Source: Hepsetus odoe (Eukaryota > Chordata > Actinopteri > Characiformes > Hepsetidae). From it: 64,000 nt of DNA. The first letter of the stretch is position 1. Every line of letters begins with the position of its first letter. A model generated the notes under the pieces. The model saw nothing but the letters and a program-made list of their open reading frames with translations, had not been told where the DNA came from and did not search any database. A program made the position numbers and the translations under genes. Positions 1 to 8,849 of the stretch are shown here, piece by piece. The stretch covers positions 1,863,491-1,927,490 of the forward strand of contig CM029386.1 of the NCBI GenBank assembly GCA_017165825.1. Reading direction: 5' to 3'.

Positions 1-19
1 AGTGTGAACTCACAGCCAT
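1..19 (-). CDS. Start of B30.2 (PRY-SPRY) exon of a second NLR copy, cut by window edge
   Basis: On the minus strand a GTGTGCAG acceptor is followed by ATGGCTGTGAGTTCACA. This is almost identical to the start of the complete B30.2 exon at 33155 (acceptor at 33157-33156). Only the first 19 nt of the exon lie in the window. Its entry phase (1) matches the exit phase of the linker exon at 125..171, so the intron here is only 105 nt, against 2767 nt in the complete gene. Whether the rest of the exon is open cannot be seen. Confidence 0.7.
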
Positions 20-54
20 CTGCACACAAGAAGACACATTAGAGGAGAAACACA

Positions 55-118
55 CTGTGTGTGTGTGTATGTGTGCGTGTGTATATGTGTGTGCACATGT
101 GCGTGTTTATTTGTGTAA
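55..118. repeat. (GT)n-rich microsatellite in the linker-to-B30.2 intron
   Basis: Alternating GT with AT and GC interruptions lies about 35 bp upstream (in gene sense) of the B30.2 acceptor. A longer (GT)n sits at the same place beside the complete B30.2 exon at 33192-33239. Confidence 0.8.
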
Positions 119-124
119 ACTTAC

Positions 125-171
125 ATGTTTTTAGTCCTGGTCTGTTTCTGATCTCTCCTCCATAATTCACT
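125..171 (-). CDS. 47-nt linker exon of the second NLR copy
   Basis: A minus-strand acceptor TTTAG precedes the exon and a GTAAGT donor follows it. The 47 nt read V-N-Y-G-G-E-I-R-N-R-P-G-L-K-T in phase 2 to 1, matching the linker at 35923..35969 (M-E-H-G-G-E-I-R-I-K-M-G-L-K-K). Joined to the B30.2 exon it restores a tyrosine codon before G-C-E-F. Length, both phases and both splice sites are conserved between the copies, so this is a real NLR exon and not a chance match. It has no independent function; it tethers the LRR array to B30.2. Confidence 0.8.
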
Positions 172-618
172 CTAAACACACACGAACACAAATAAAAAAT
201 CAAAATTTACAACAAACAAACAAAAAGAAAACAATAAAACTAGAGACTCAGGACGAACTGTGATCAGTATTAAAGTCATATCAGTGTCTGTATCTAACTG
301 TGGACACCGATCCTGTACTTTATACTGGGTTCTGCTTTGACTGTTCCAGCTTCTGTTATGGCACTCTATTTCTTTCTGTCATCTGACTCTTCCTCCTTCA
401 ATTGTCTGCATGTCCCATAAACCTTCTCTTTTGTCTTATTCTTTTCTTCTTTCCTCGCAGCTTCATCTTCGACATCTTTCTTCCAATATAATCCTTCTTT
501 TTTGTATCTCTATGTCCAAACTAGAACAATCTTGCTTCTCTACTTATCTCTCCAAAATGTCCAACCTGAGCTGTCCCTCTAATACACTCATTTCTAGTCC
601 TGTCCATCCTTGTCACAC

Positions 619-863
619 CTGAAAGTGACTAACCTTGTCATTGTGAAACGCAGCACAGCACAGCACAACAACGAAATTCAACCTCTGCATTTCACCCACC
701 TACACACGTGCAGCTGCAGGCAGCTATTGAAAGCACCCGGGGAACAGCGACAGGGAAGGTACCTTGCTCAAGGGTACCTCAGGGCAACCTACTGGTGAGG
801 GAATCTAACCCATAATCTTCCGATCTTGAGCAACTCCCTCACCACTAGGCCACCACTGGCCCA
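619..863 (-). mobile_element. tRNA-derived SINE family 1, tail A
   Basis: On the minus strand the order is a tRNA-like head (GGCCTAGTGGTGAGG...), the GGTTGCCCTGAGGTACCCTT core, AATGCAGAGG, and a tail ending near GTCACTTTCA. It is about 245 bp and is inserted in LINE family A, whose sequence resumes on both sides. Confidence 0.85.
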
Positions 864-927
864 CCTAATGAAAATCTCAGCATCTAAACCTGTATATCAT
901 AGCTGGTCACACTACCATCCTCTAAAC

Positions 928-1382
928 CAGGGGTGTCCAAACTAGATCCATGTTTAATTGGCCCGCAGCAAATTCCAAAAATATACCAGAATATGGCCGC
1001 ACATGAAACCTGGCGGTGTTGCATTTCTAGGAATGAAATCTAGGTGGAGCTACTGAGCTGATCAAGGCAGTCCCTCTACAAAACACAATTAAGGAAAGAA
1101 ACATTTTGCCACAGCGCACTGAAAATGACAACACCACAGAAACGCAAGAAAGCAAGTGAGTGTAGAAAATTTCACACATGGTGAGAAAATCTGTTAACAA
1201 TCCAAACGTTTTTGCATAACAAGCAAAATAATAATAATAATCAGCAGTGTTGTAGGCTGATTGATTTAGTTTACTTAAATAAACCAGGTGAGGCAAAACA
1301 GACTTCACTTGGAGTGAGTGGCCCGGCTGTTTGTGTATTTTACTGCATATGGCCCTTGGTGAAAAATGTTTGGACACCCCTG
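928..1382. mobile_element. hAT-type MITE (non-autonomous) with 8-bp target duplication
   Basis: Terminal inverted repeats CAGGGGTGTCCAAACT and its complement at the right end enclose 455 bp with no transposase. The flanks CTCTAAAC (920-927 and 1383-1390) are perfect 8-bp direct repeats, the hallmark of hAT insertion. The empty site is recovered from the LINE copy at 59.5 kb, which reads through here. Confidence 0.92.
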
Positions 1383-1729
1383 CTCTAAACCTTTCCTTTT
1401 AGTCCTGCTGGAACCTGTCTGTTACAAATCACTGCAGCTTCCCCACCCATTCTTCACCCATTCCAACCTGCCTGGACTCTCGTCTTCACCTCTCTTCCAC
1501 ACTCGCTGTTACTCTGAACTGTTGATCCGAAGTATTTAAACTCCCCCAGCATTGTCACCGCTACTCCCTCCATCCTAACCACTCCACTGTCTTCCTGCTC
1601 GTTTAGGTTGTTTTATGTGTGTATATATAAACAGACAGACTGGCTCGAAACTGTTTCAGTTTGGTAGACATTATAAATGTTAATTACCAAACTTAAACAA
1701 TAAAAACTAATTAAATTAAATTACGATGC

Positions 1730-2165
1730 TATAGTGTACTCTTACTATACTACACTGTACTGTACAGTTATTATACTATAGTGTACTGTTACTGTAATAC
1801 AGTGTACAGTTATTATACTTTAGCGCACTGTTACTGTTACTATACTGTACAGTTATTATACTATAGTGCACTGTTACTGCATTACACTATACTGTACAGT
1901 TATTATACTATACAGTGCTGTTACTGCACTACAATATATTGTACAGTTATTATACTATAGCGCACTGTTACTGTACTACACTGTACAGTTATACTATAGT
2001 TTACTGTTACTGTACTACACTACACTGCACAGTTATTATTCTATAGCGCACTGTTACTGTACTACATTGTACTGTACAGTTATTATACTATAGTGTACTG
2101 TTACTGTACTACACTGTACTGTTATTATACTATACAGTACTGTTCTTGTACTACAGTATATAGTA
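1730..2165. repeat. Minisatellite, unit about 40 bp, roughly ten degenerate copies
   Basis: Units of the type CACTGTTACTGTACTACACT plus GTACAGTTATTATACTATAG repeat with small length changes. The same motif, only about two units long, lies in the homologous LRR-to-linker intron of the complete NLR gene (36390-36485), so the array expanded in this copy. The tyrosine-rich frame it encodes is a by-product. Confidence 0.88.
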
Positions 2166-2587
2166 AAGAGATAGAGTTTGTAATGGTCTTAGTTGTTATT
2201 TTATTATTGCGCGTTTTTTTTTTTTTTCGTTTTTGTAAAATGAAGCAATAATCCCTGAAATGTAATCTCTGCATTTAACATAGTTTTAAAAATGTGAAAA
2301 TCCTTCTGTTTAATCATTAAGTGCAACAGATTAAACTAATAAACTGTTACAATATCAAGTAAAAAAATCCTTACCATATATATATATATATAGATATTTT
2401 TTCATAATTATTTCACACACACCCATGCTCACACAACTGATCAATACACACACAAACACACACTAATGACCTATACACACACATAATCATCTTCACACAC
2501 ACACCCTTCATTTTAAACTCCATTTCTCTCTCAAATACACACATGCATACCCAAACATACACACACACACACCCCTGTTGTCCATAC
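2166..2587. other. Intron sequence with T tract and imperfect (CA)n
   Basis: A T-tract (about 2213-2228), a short TATATA run (2378-2391) and interrupted CA/CACACA stretches (2413-2570) lead up to the LRR exon donor. No coding signal. Confidence 0.7.
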
Positions 2588-2674
2588 CTGAGTGAGCAGT
2601 GTGGATCCTCCAGTCGAGCAGAGAGCAGCTTCACTCCTGACTCTCCTGGGTGGTTGTAGGTCAATTCCAGTTCA
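2588..2674 (-). CDS. Truncated last-type LRR exon of the second NLR copy
   Basis: Minus strand: 87 nt reading E-L-E-L-T-Y-N-H-P-G-E-S-G-V-K-L-L-S-A-R, the second half of the terminal LRR exon at 36544..36717, ending in the same donor (CTCAG then GTATGG). The first half is missing; a SINE lies just upstream from 2699. The break falls after a pyrimidine-rich run and AAG, which could act as a new acceptor. From there the exon keeps the phase 2 to 2 frame used by all the LRR exons. It could therefore still be spliced, coding one LRR instead of two, or be a dead remnant. Confidence 0.65.
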
Positions 2675-2698
2675 CTTAAGGAGAAAACGAAAATGAAA

Positions 2699-2832
2699 AA
2701 GTGAAAGTGACAACCCTTGTCATTGCGAGGTCACAGCACAGCACATCACATAGTGAACCACGACGAAATGGGACCTCTGCATTTAACCCATGCAAACACC
2801 GTTCAGCAGTGGGCAGCTATTGAAAGTGAACA
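2699..2832 (-). mobile_element. SINE family 1 tail A, 3' part
   Basis: GTGACAACCCTTGTCATTGC through CTATTGAAAG is the reverse complement of the family 1A tail; the tRNA-like head is missing. A second scrap (about 2906-2950) repeats the extreme tail. It marks the breakpoint of the truncated LRR exon. Confidence 0.8.
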
Positions 2833-2950
2833 ACACTGGTGTTTTAATGTAGTTCTGTTTAAAAGAGAAATAATAAAGGAGAAAATTTCTAATTCTAATG
2901 TGAAAAAGTGAAAGTGACCGTTTCTCATTGGGAGCAGAGCACAGCACCTG

Positions 2951-4017
2951 ATTCCAACAACTACCACGATTACTGCTAATAATCATTATTATAATAATAA
3001 CACAGTTCATCACTTTTTAAAAGTTACATTTCAGCAGATGATGTGGCAGAAATACTGGTGTATAGTATAAACAAATAAATAAACAAAAATAATTACTACA
3101 TTAATACTGCGTTTAGGAGAAGAGCAGCTCCACACCAGAGTTTCACAAAGTGTTGTTCTGAATTTACAGAGTAGAAACCACCAACACTGATCTCTCTCAT
3201 CTTCCCTTCTAGCTCGTTTCTCTTCTGTCCCTCCTGCAGACCCCAACTGTGTCCACACTTTATCTGCTCATGTCTTCCTGTCCTCACGGTATCCGCCCCA
3301 CTCAGGACAGTTGGAGGAAAAGTGGCTTGAGGATCTTTTTTCTGCCAGTTTCTCACATTCTGTTCCTTCAGCGAATAAAAGTATCTGCAGATAAAAGAAT
3401 TTACTGCACTCGTCCCTGTGTGTGCACACTTGATCTTTACACAGAGACAACATGTGGAGAGCAGGACTGATTTAAAGAGTGTTTGTTGAACAAGTGAGTA
3501 AAATCAGTCCAATAAGAGAATAAAGCATCAAGTGAGAATGAGCGCATTACTGCTCTGAACACCGAGAAGAGACAAGAATAAAGGAGGACATTGTAGAAGA
3601 ACCACAGAGCAACAACCACACTGTGCAGAAGAGGAGAGAAGAGGAGAGAGAGAGAGAGGATCATTAATACAACATGTCCATCAGAAGACACAGGAGGACA
3701 GAAGAGGACAGAGACACTCAGTCCAGCACATCTGGAGGGGAACCACTGGAACGAGGTCACAGGAGACTGAAGAGGAGAAAATCCACATTTATTTATAAAT
3801 CCATTTAGCGGACTAGTAACGTTAGCTGATGTTAGCTTAGCAAAAGAGCTCAGTTTTGCGTGTTTCTGACATGAAATGAAATAACTGTAATTTGATAGTA
3901 AGAAGATGAAGATTAACGTTTCTGTAGAGAGAAATTCTTTTCTGATTGGAGCAGAAACAGACTTTAAAGTAGTTTAGTCCGTTTGCAGCGCCCAGTTAGC
4001 CTACCAGTGGGTTGGCC
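2951..4017. other. Unassigned sequence with purine-rich tract
   Basis: No supported gene. A (GA)n/GAGGA-rich stretch lies at about 3625-3760. The region also holds short frames with no recognisable family. Confidence 0.5.
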
Positions 4018-4135
4018 TGAGGTACCCTTGAGCAAGGTGCCGTCCCCGTCAGTTCACTCCTCCCTGCGAGACAGGCTGGCGACCTGTCCAGGATGTGTCC
4101 CTGTCCTTAAGCTGGGATGGACTCCAGTCATCTGT
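4018..4135 (+). mobile_element. SINE family 1 tail B, partial
   Basis: Begins in the GGCCTGAGGTACCCTTGAGC core and runs into the B tail (GGCGACCTGTCCAGGATGTG, then GGGATGGACTCCAG). The head is missing. Confidence 0.8.
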
Positions 4136-4316
4136 TAGCTTTTGGTAGCTGTTAGCAATCAGTTAGCCGTGTTGTATCGATTAGCTGTCAGATGTCTATT
4201 AGACATCAGCTGTTAATTAGCTTTTATTGACTCTTTAGCTGTTTTTTAGCCATACGTTAACTTTTGGTAGAGTTCAGTTAGCTGTTAGCCGTCATTTAGC
4301 GATTAACTGTCAAATT
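4136..4316. repeat. Degenerate TTAGC/GTTAGCTGTTAGC-rich tract
   Basis: About fifteen TTAGC or TTAACT words occur in 180 bp, with a few more at 3820-3850. It resembles a decayed short-unit satellite; it is not the vertebrate telomere repeat (TTAGGG). Confidence 0.6.
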
Positions 4317-4317
4317 T

Positions 4318-4870
4318 TCTTTAGTAACTGGATCCTGGACTTCCTGACTGGGAGACTCGAGTCAGTCAGGATCAGTAACAGCATCGCCAACACCAGCACA
4401 GGGTCCCTCAGGGCTGTGTGCTCAGCCCACTGCTGTTCACGTTGATGAGCCACGACTGTGCAGCCAAGCACAGCTCCAACCACATCATCAGATTCACTGA
4501 TGATACAACTGTGGTGGGTCTGATCATCGGTGGAGACGAGGCAGCTTACAGAGAGGAGATACAAGAGCTGACGGACTGGTGCAGAACCAACAACCTGTCT
4601 CTGAACGTCGACAAGACTAAAGAGATGGTTGTTGACTTCAGGAGACCAGTTCACCTGTGGAGATGGTCCAGCACACCAAGTTTCTTGGAGTTAGCATAAA
4701 TGACAACCTCATGTAGACCCTCAACACCAGCACCCAGCAGTATCTCTACTTCCTCCGCAGATTGAGGAGAGCCCATCTCCCTTCACCCATCACCATGTTC
4801 TACAGAGGAACCATCGAGAGCATCCTGAGTAGCTGCATCACAGCAACACTGAATCACATTCATCCTCCAG
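4318..4870 (+). mobile_element. Rex1/L2-like LINE reverse-transcriptase fragment
   Basis: The plus-strand translation shows an RT palm core, F-T-D-D-T-T-V-V-G-L (a variant of F-A-D-D), then W-C-R-T-N-N-L-S-L-N-V-D-K-T-K-E. It continues in other frames into the C-terminal region (CTTCCTCCGCAGATTGAGGA). Both ends are truncated and frames are broken, so it is a relic. Confidence 0.8.
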
Positions 4871-5196
4871 AAGAAAACTGTAAGTATAGTAAAGACATCA
4901 GATCATTAGATCATTAAAGCATCGACGCACGGTTTGTGAACTTTCTGATCTCCAGTGCTGTGAGGTGGTTGATCTTACTGCTGCACAGATCAAGTACAAA
5001 GTACCAAAGACTTCATTTCCTAACTGAGTTCAGAGGTTGTGAGAACTTGGAGAGACAGTCTGAGTCCAAGGAGCCTTACAAACATGAAATGATCTTTATA
5101 AATATGATGGGAGATAAACAGAGACGGAGGTCTGAACATTACTGTGGATGAAGCGTTTAGAGCTTCAATTTTAATTTGGAGCTAATTTCTTTATTC

Positions 5197-5232
<36 letters not shown>
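4871..5232. other. Unassigned sequence ending in (TTA)n microsatellite
   Basis: Nothing recognised up to about 5195; then roughly twelve TTA units (5197-5232) abut the next SINE head. Confidence 0.6.
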
Positions 5233-5234
<2 letters not shown>

Positions 5235-5236
5235 AT

Positions 5237-6118
5237 GTTAGGGAGTTGGCCACAGGATTGGAAGATTGTGGGTTCAAACCCCTTACCATGTAGTGGTTGT
5301 GGCGATCACTGAACGACTTCCGTATTACTCCAAAATCGCACAGACACCGTCTCCACCACAATACACAGGACAAAACCTTCAGTGTTTTAATATGTACAAG
5401 TGCTCCCCAAACAACATAGAATATAACACAAACAAACACACAAACAAACAATGAAAGTACACGTATTCAGTCCAACTGTATTGTCCAGTCTTGTAAGGAT
5501 GATTCCGGAGATGGTAGATGGCAAACGGAACAGTCTGACCACGAAGGTGATGGAGTAGGGGATGATAGAAAGGATGGTAGAAGTAATCCTGAGTAGAATT
5601 GAGTGTCCAAATAGTCCAACGGGGTTAATCCACAAACATGAAAGACGGGCTCTCCCAGTCTTCTTTGTGAATGCATATAATAAACATGCCACGAAAGAAA
5701 GGATTTTTAACATGGAAAGACATGGAAACTTAGTTTCTCCCTAGTACTTTCTTTCCAAAGCTTTAATCACACAACTCTTTCCAAACACTGCCCCAACCCC
5801 CCTGCTAATTAGTCGCCTGATTATATCAGGTAAACTCTTAAAGGGGAAGTGCAGTGTTAATACGGGGCTAGAGCGCCCTCTGGCTTTCTGGAGGAATACC
5901 ATGCCGAGCCGAGGGGGTACCTCCCTTATGGCCATCGGCTATGGCAGCATTATGTGTGGTGTCACAACCATCAGGTTGCCCTGAGGTACCCTTGAGCAAG
6001 GTACCATCCCCGTCACTGCTCCACGGTGTGTGCATGGGTTAAATGCAGAGGTCCAGTTTCGTTGTGGTTCACTGTGTGCTGTGCTGAGACCTCGCAATAA
6101 CAAGGGTTGTCACTTATA
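5237..6118 (+). mobile_element. SINE family 1 tail A, split by a 678-bp insertion
   Basis: The head (5237-5288, GGGTTCAAACCCCTTACCA) and the tail (5967-6118, CAGGTTGCCCTGAGGTACCC to GGGTTGTCACTT) join into one normal SINE when 5289-5966 is removed. Confidence 0.85.
5289..5966. mobile_element. Candidate solo LTR nested in a SINE
   Basis: The 678-bp insert begins TGTAGTGG and ends GTGTCACA (TG...CA) and is flanked by ACCA on both sides (5285-5288, 5967-5970), a 4-bp target duplication. It contains AATAAA near 5680 and no coding frame. The two ends are also weakly complementary (TGGTTGTGG against TGGTTGTGA), so a DNA transposon cannot be excluded. Confidence 0.5.
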
Positions 6119-6859
6119 TGAATCTGGTGACTGAAGTACTCGGTGATTTCATCTTTTATTCTCTCACTTTATTGGAATCAATATCAATATCAATACATTA
6201 TTAAACATATAAATATGTAAATAAATATGTATATAAATACACACATAATTTAAATGATAATAAATCTATTATATTCTATCATATTTATTAAAACTCAGTG
6301 TAGTGAATTATGTAGTTTATACCACAACATTACAAAAGAATAACACTGATTATCTTGATACCATGATGTGCTATGAGGTGTAAAGGTGTGTTGTGAGGTG
6401 TTAAGGTGTGTTGTGAGGTATTAGGGTGTGTTGTGAGGTATAAAGGTATGTTGGAAACAGGAAATACGTCTTGGTGATGTTCTCATTGTGCAGTAAAAGT
6501 GGTTAAAGGAAGGGAAAACACTGAAGTAGTATTTTAGTTCTTGCTGTGATCGACAGCTGTGTAGCTGCAGGCTAGTCAGAGAGCCACTTAAATTTCATTT
6601 TAGCTCATATAACAGGTATTAAATTAGCTCTGATGCAGATCAGTGACATTAGTCATAATAGTAATGAGACACATTTTAATGATGCTGCTGTTACCAAAAC
6701 AGGGTTTAGTGTCTGAATAACAATAACAACTGAAGAACAACATGTTTCTGTACAATCACTGCTGGTCCATCATCTCAGTGTTTCAGAAACATAAGCCATC
6801 TTCAACACCCTGAATGTCCAACACAGTGCTCATAAACTGCTCCAGTCCATTTCCATCCA
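6119..6859. other. AT-rich unassigned region with 20-bp minisatellite
   Basis: About four copies of a 20-bp unit (TTGTGAGGTGTTAAGGTGTG) occupy 6371-6453. Nothing else is recognised. Confidence 0.6.
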
Positions 6860-7553
6860 GTTTCAGGGACTAATTCTGTACCAAGATGAAATGGTCAAAC
6901 CCCTCTGCTCTGCTAAGAAAAAGTTGTTGCAGTTTATCTTTCTGTGGCAAATACCTGTTCTGATCACATTGTCTTACTGTGTGGAGAGAGTGACCTAAAA
7001 CAATTTGAAGGTGCAAATTGGAAGGTTTTCTCTGAGATGTTAACAGATTTAAAACTCCTAGAGGGAAATGGAGTGATGGTGGGTGGTGAAACAATCAGAG
7101 GGGCTCTGTGTTGTATTGCTGGTGATAATTTGGTTTCACACAGCATTGGTGGGTTTACTGAAAACTTTACTCATTCCCAGTGCTTCCAGAGGTGGCAAAT
7201 GAAACATACAGATAAGAAGATACATGCAGAGGCATAAGATGATTTTGAATTAATTGAGGAAGTTTGCTATCAGCATTAAGACCAATTCAAGCCAGAAAAT
7301 TCCTTTCTGTGTGGAAACTAAGATGTAAGTAAAGCCTTGCAGTTGAAGCTAGTGCCAAACGTAGCCTGTATTAAAAATGGGAAACGTTCACACTGTTTTT
7401 TTGATGATGTGTATGTGTGTATATTTCTGCAGGTCAGACACCAGAAAGAAGCAGCTCATCTACTGTTGCCTCGCCAGGACCTCCAGCATCCTTGCAGTCT
7501 CTGTCATCAAGTTCATCCTCAACCTCTTCCAACACCAGCCCAAGTCCTGATAT
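6860..7553 (+). pseudogene. Fragment of a transposon-like ORF, two exon-like pieces
   Basis: The first piece (about 6860-7245) translates with a stretch L-C-C-I-A-G-D-N-L-V-S-H-S-I-G-G-F-T-E-N followed by F-T-H-S-Q-C-F. I recall this type of motif from uncharacterised repetitive fish proteins but cannot name the family. The second piece (7434-7553) follows a TTTCTGCAG acceptor and encodes a serine-rich tail (S-S-S-S-S-S-T-S-S-N-T-S). The frame between is broken, and the second piece ends abruptly at the retroviral LTR. It is most likely a dead transposon gene fragment. Confidence 0.4.
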
Positions 7554-7732
7554 AGACTGTGCAAGTTAGAGAGAGAAAGGATTCCACATAGAGAGGAACA
7601 CTGACCAGTCTTTTGAACATCTTGCAAGAACTTCGCTACTTTTCTGTTAATAAACTTTGCTATAGCTTAAAAACGCCTCATCGCCTCATCACTGACTCCT
7701 CGAACCTCGGTTCTCAATCGGAGAATCCAACA
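7554..7732 (+). repeat. 5' LTR, only the 3'-terminal 179 bp
   Basis: From ACTGTGCAAGTTAGAGAGAG to GAGAATCCAACA the sequence matches the end of the 3' LTR, including AATAAA near 7648. Upstream the match stops abruptly at 7554, so U3 has been lost. Confidence 0.9.
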
Positions 7733-7734
7733 GT

Positions 7735-7752
7735 TGGCGTCACGAACAGGAT
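7735..7752 (+). other. Primer-binding-site-like sequence
   Basis: TGGCGTCACGAACAGGAT begins two bases after the LTR end and starts with the TGG that pairs with a tRNA CCA end. I could not assign the tRNA. Confidence 0.6.
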
Positions 7753-7923
7753 TGACTTGAGGAACGGACGGGAAATGCAATTGGAAGACAACACGGTTGA
7801 CCAAGAGTCAGGAACAGAAGTGCTGGGTCAGCTCAGACGCAGGAGTGAGATGATGCGAAAAACTGAAGCTAATAGAGAGTCAAAGGCAATTCAGTCCAGA
7901 TTAACTGCTATGGTTGAATAGAT

Positions 7924-8120
7924 TCAGAGAAAGGACGCTGAGGTCCAACTAAAGAACGCTGAGGTTCTGAGAAAGGATGCTGAGGTCCAACTAAAGAACA
8001 CTGAGGTTCTGAGAAAGAAAGCTGAGGTTCTGAGAAAGGACGCTGAGGTCCGACAAAAGGACGCCGAGGTCCGCCAAAGTCCAACTACAGAACGCTGAGG
8101 TTCTGAAAAAGGATGCAGAG
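7924..8120 (+). repeat. 21-bp tandem repeat coding for coiled-coil heptads
   Basis: About nine 21-bp units, alternating GCTGAGGTCCAACTAAAGAA and GCTGAGGTTCTGAGAAAGGA types, encode A-E-V-Q-L-K-N / A-E-V-L-R-K-D heptads. One nucleotide repeat equals one heptad, so the coiled coil can grow or shrink by slippage without frame loss. Confidence 0.88.
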
Positions 8121-8256
8121 ATAAACAAATTAGTGGAGGAGTTGAAAAGAGTACGAGCGGAAAGAGATGCGTTGCTATCGGGTGCAAACGGAGCAAATGC
8201 CAAGCAGCCTGGTGTGCAGGAACGACCCCAGGGGGGCGGAGCATCTTCTTCTATCC

Positions 8257-8463
8257 TTACATTTACATTTACAGCATTTAGCAGACGCTCTTATCCAGAG
8301 CGACTTACATGTTCTAATTACAGGGACAGTCCCCCTGGAGCAACCCTGAGTCTTGCTCAGGGACCCAGTGGTGGTAGTGCTGGAGATGGGATTCGAACCG
8401 GGGACCTATTGATCCAGAGGTCCGTAGGCAAGTACCATACACCACTACACCACTGCCACCCTT
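8257..8463 (-). mobile_element. SINE family 2 (L2-type tail) inserted in gag
   Basis: On the minus strand there is a tRNA-like head (GGTTCGAATCCCATCTCCAG), GGGACTGTCCCTGTAATTAG, then the tail TCGCTCTGGATAAGAGCGTC and (AAATGT)n. The tail is the type shared between fish SINEs and L2 LINEs. Confidence 0.9.
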
Positions 8464-8849
8464 CTTGATGATGGAGGCGTCCCGATGCATGGGGGCCCTC
8501 CTTCTGACCCTCCCTATGAGTTAATGTCTGTGATGCCTGCTTACCCCCCCCCTATCAGCAAACAAACTGTATCCTGATCTCAATGCATTGGAGGCATTGG
8601 AGAAGGAACGGCGGGGTTTGTTGGAGGAAGGGAAAGTCACATGGAGAGATGAGAGTGAGAAAAGGGGCTCCTCAACTAGCGCATCATCCAACAATGCGCC
8701 ACTGAAACACACTTCGTGTGAAAAACACTCTGTGAAGAAAAAACATGCAGAAAACCACAGAGTGAATGGAAGTGAGAGTGAAAGCGAGAGTGACACTGAT
8801 CATGTTCCTGCCCGCCTTGCTCCCATCAGTGGAAGACGTGAAATGGAAT

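Larger units (their letters stand above)
361..1607 (-). mobile_element. LINE family A fragment, interrupted by a SINE and a hAT MITE
   Basis: Read on the plus strand this matches the antisense of the LINE at 59150..60860, sharing phrases such as CCAACCTGAGCTGTCCCTCT and AATGAAAATCTCAGCAT. The element therefore lies on the minus strand; this is its reverse-transcriptase C-terminal half, with no long open frame. It is split by a SINE (619..863) and by a MITE (928..1382); removing both makes the alignment to the other copy continuous. The clade is unassigned (RTE-like in style). It sits in the LRR-to-linker intron of the second NLR copy. Confidence 0.75.
7775..8830 (+). pseudogene. Retroviral gag remnant with heptad repeats
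   Basis: The first ATG after the leader (7775) opens a charged frame that meets TAG at 7918-7920. The same frame continues through a tandem heptad region (7924-8120) to another stop. A SINE splits the gene at 8257-8463. The downstream part (8588 on) is again open and acidic/serine rich (S-E-S-E-S-E-S-D). I see no capsid signature or CCHC zinc knuckle. The reading runs straight into reverse-transcriptase sequence at about 8850, so the end of gag and the protease have been deleted. Assigned to gag by position, not by domain. Confidence 0.65.

Noticed and set aside
1866..2093. 75-codon tyrosine/cysteine-rich open frame
   Set aside because: It is the translation of the 40-bp minisatellite; no start context, no family.
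4136..4316. TTAGC-rich tract as an interstitial telomere
   Set aside because: The unit is not TTAGGG and is too irregular.
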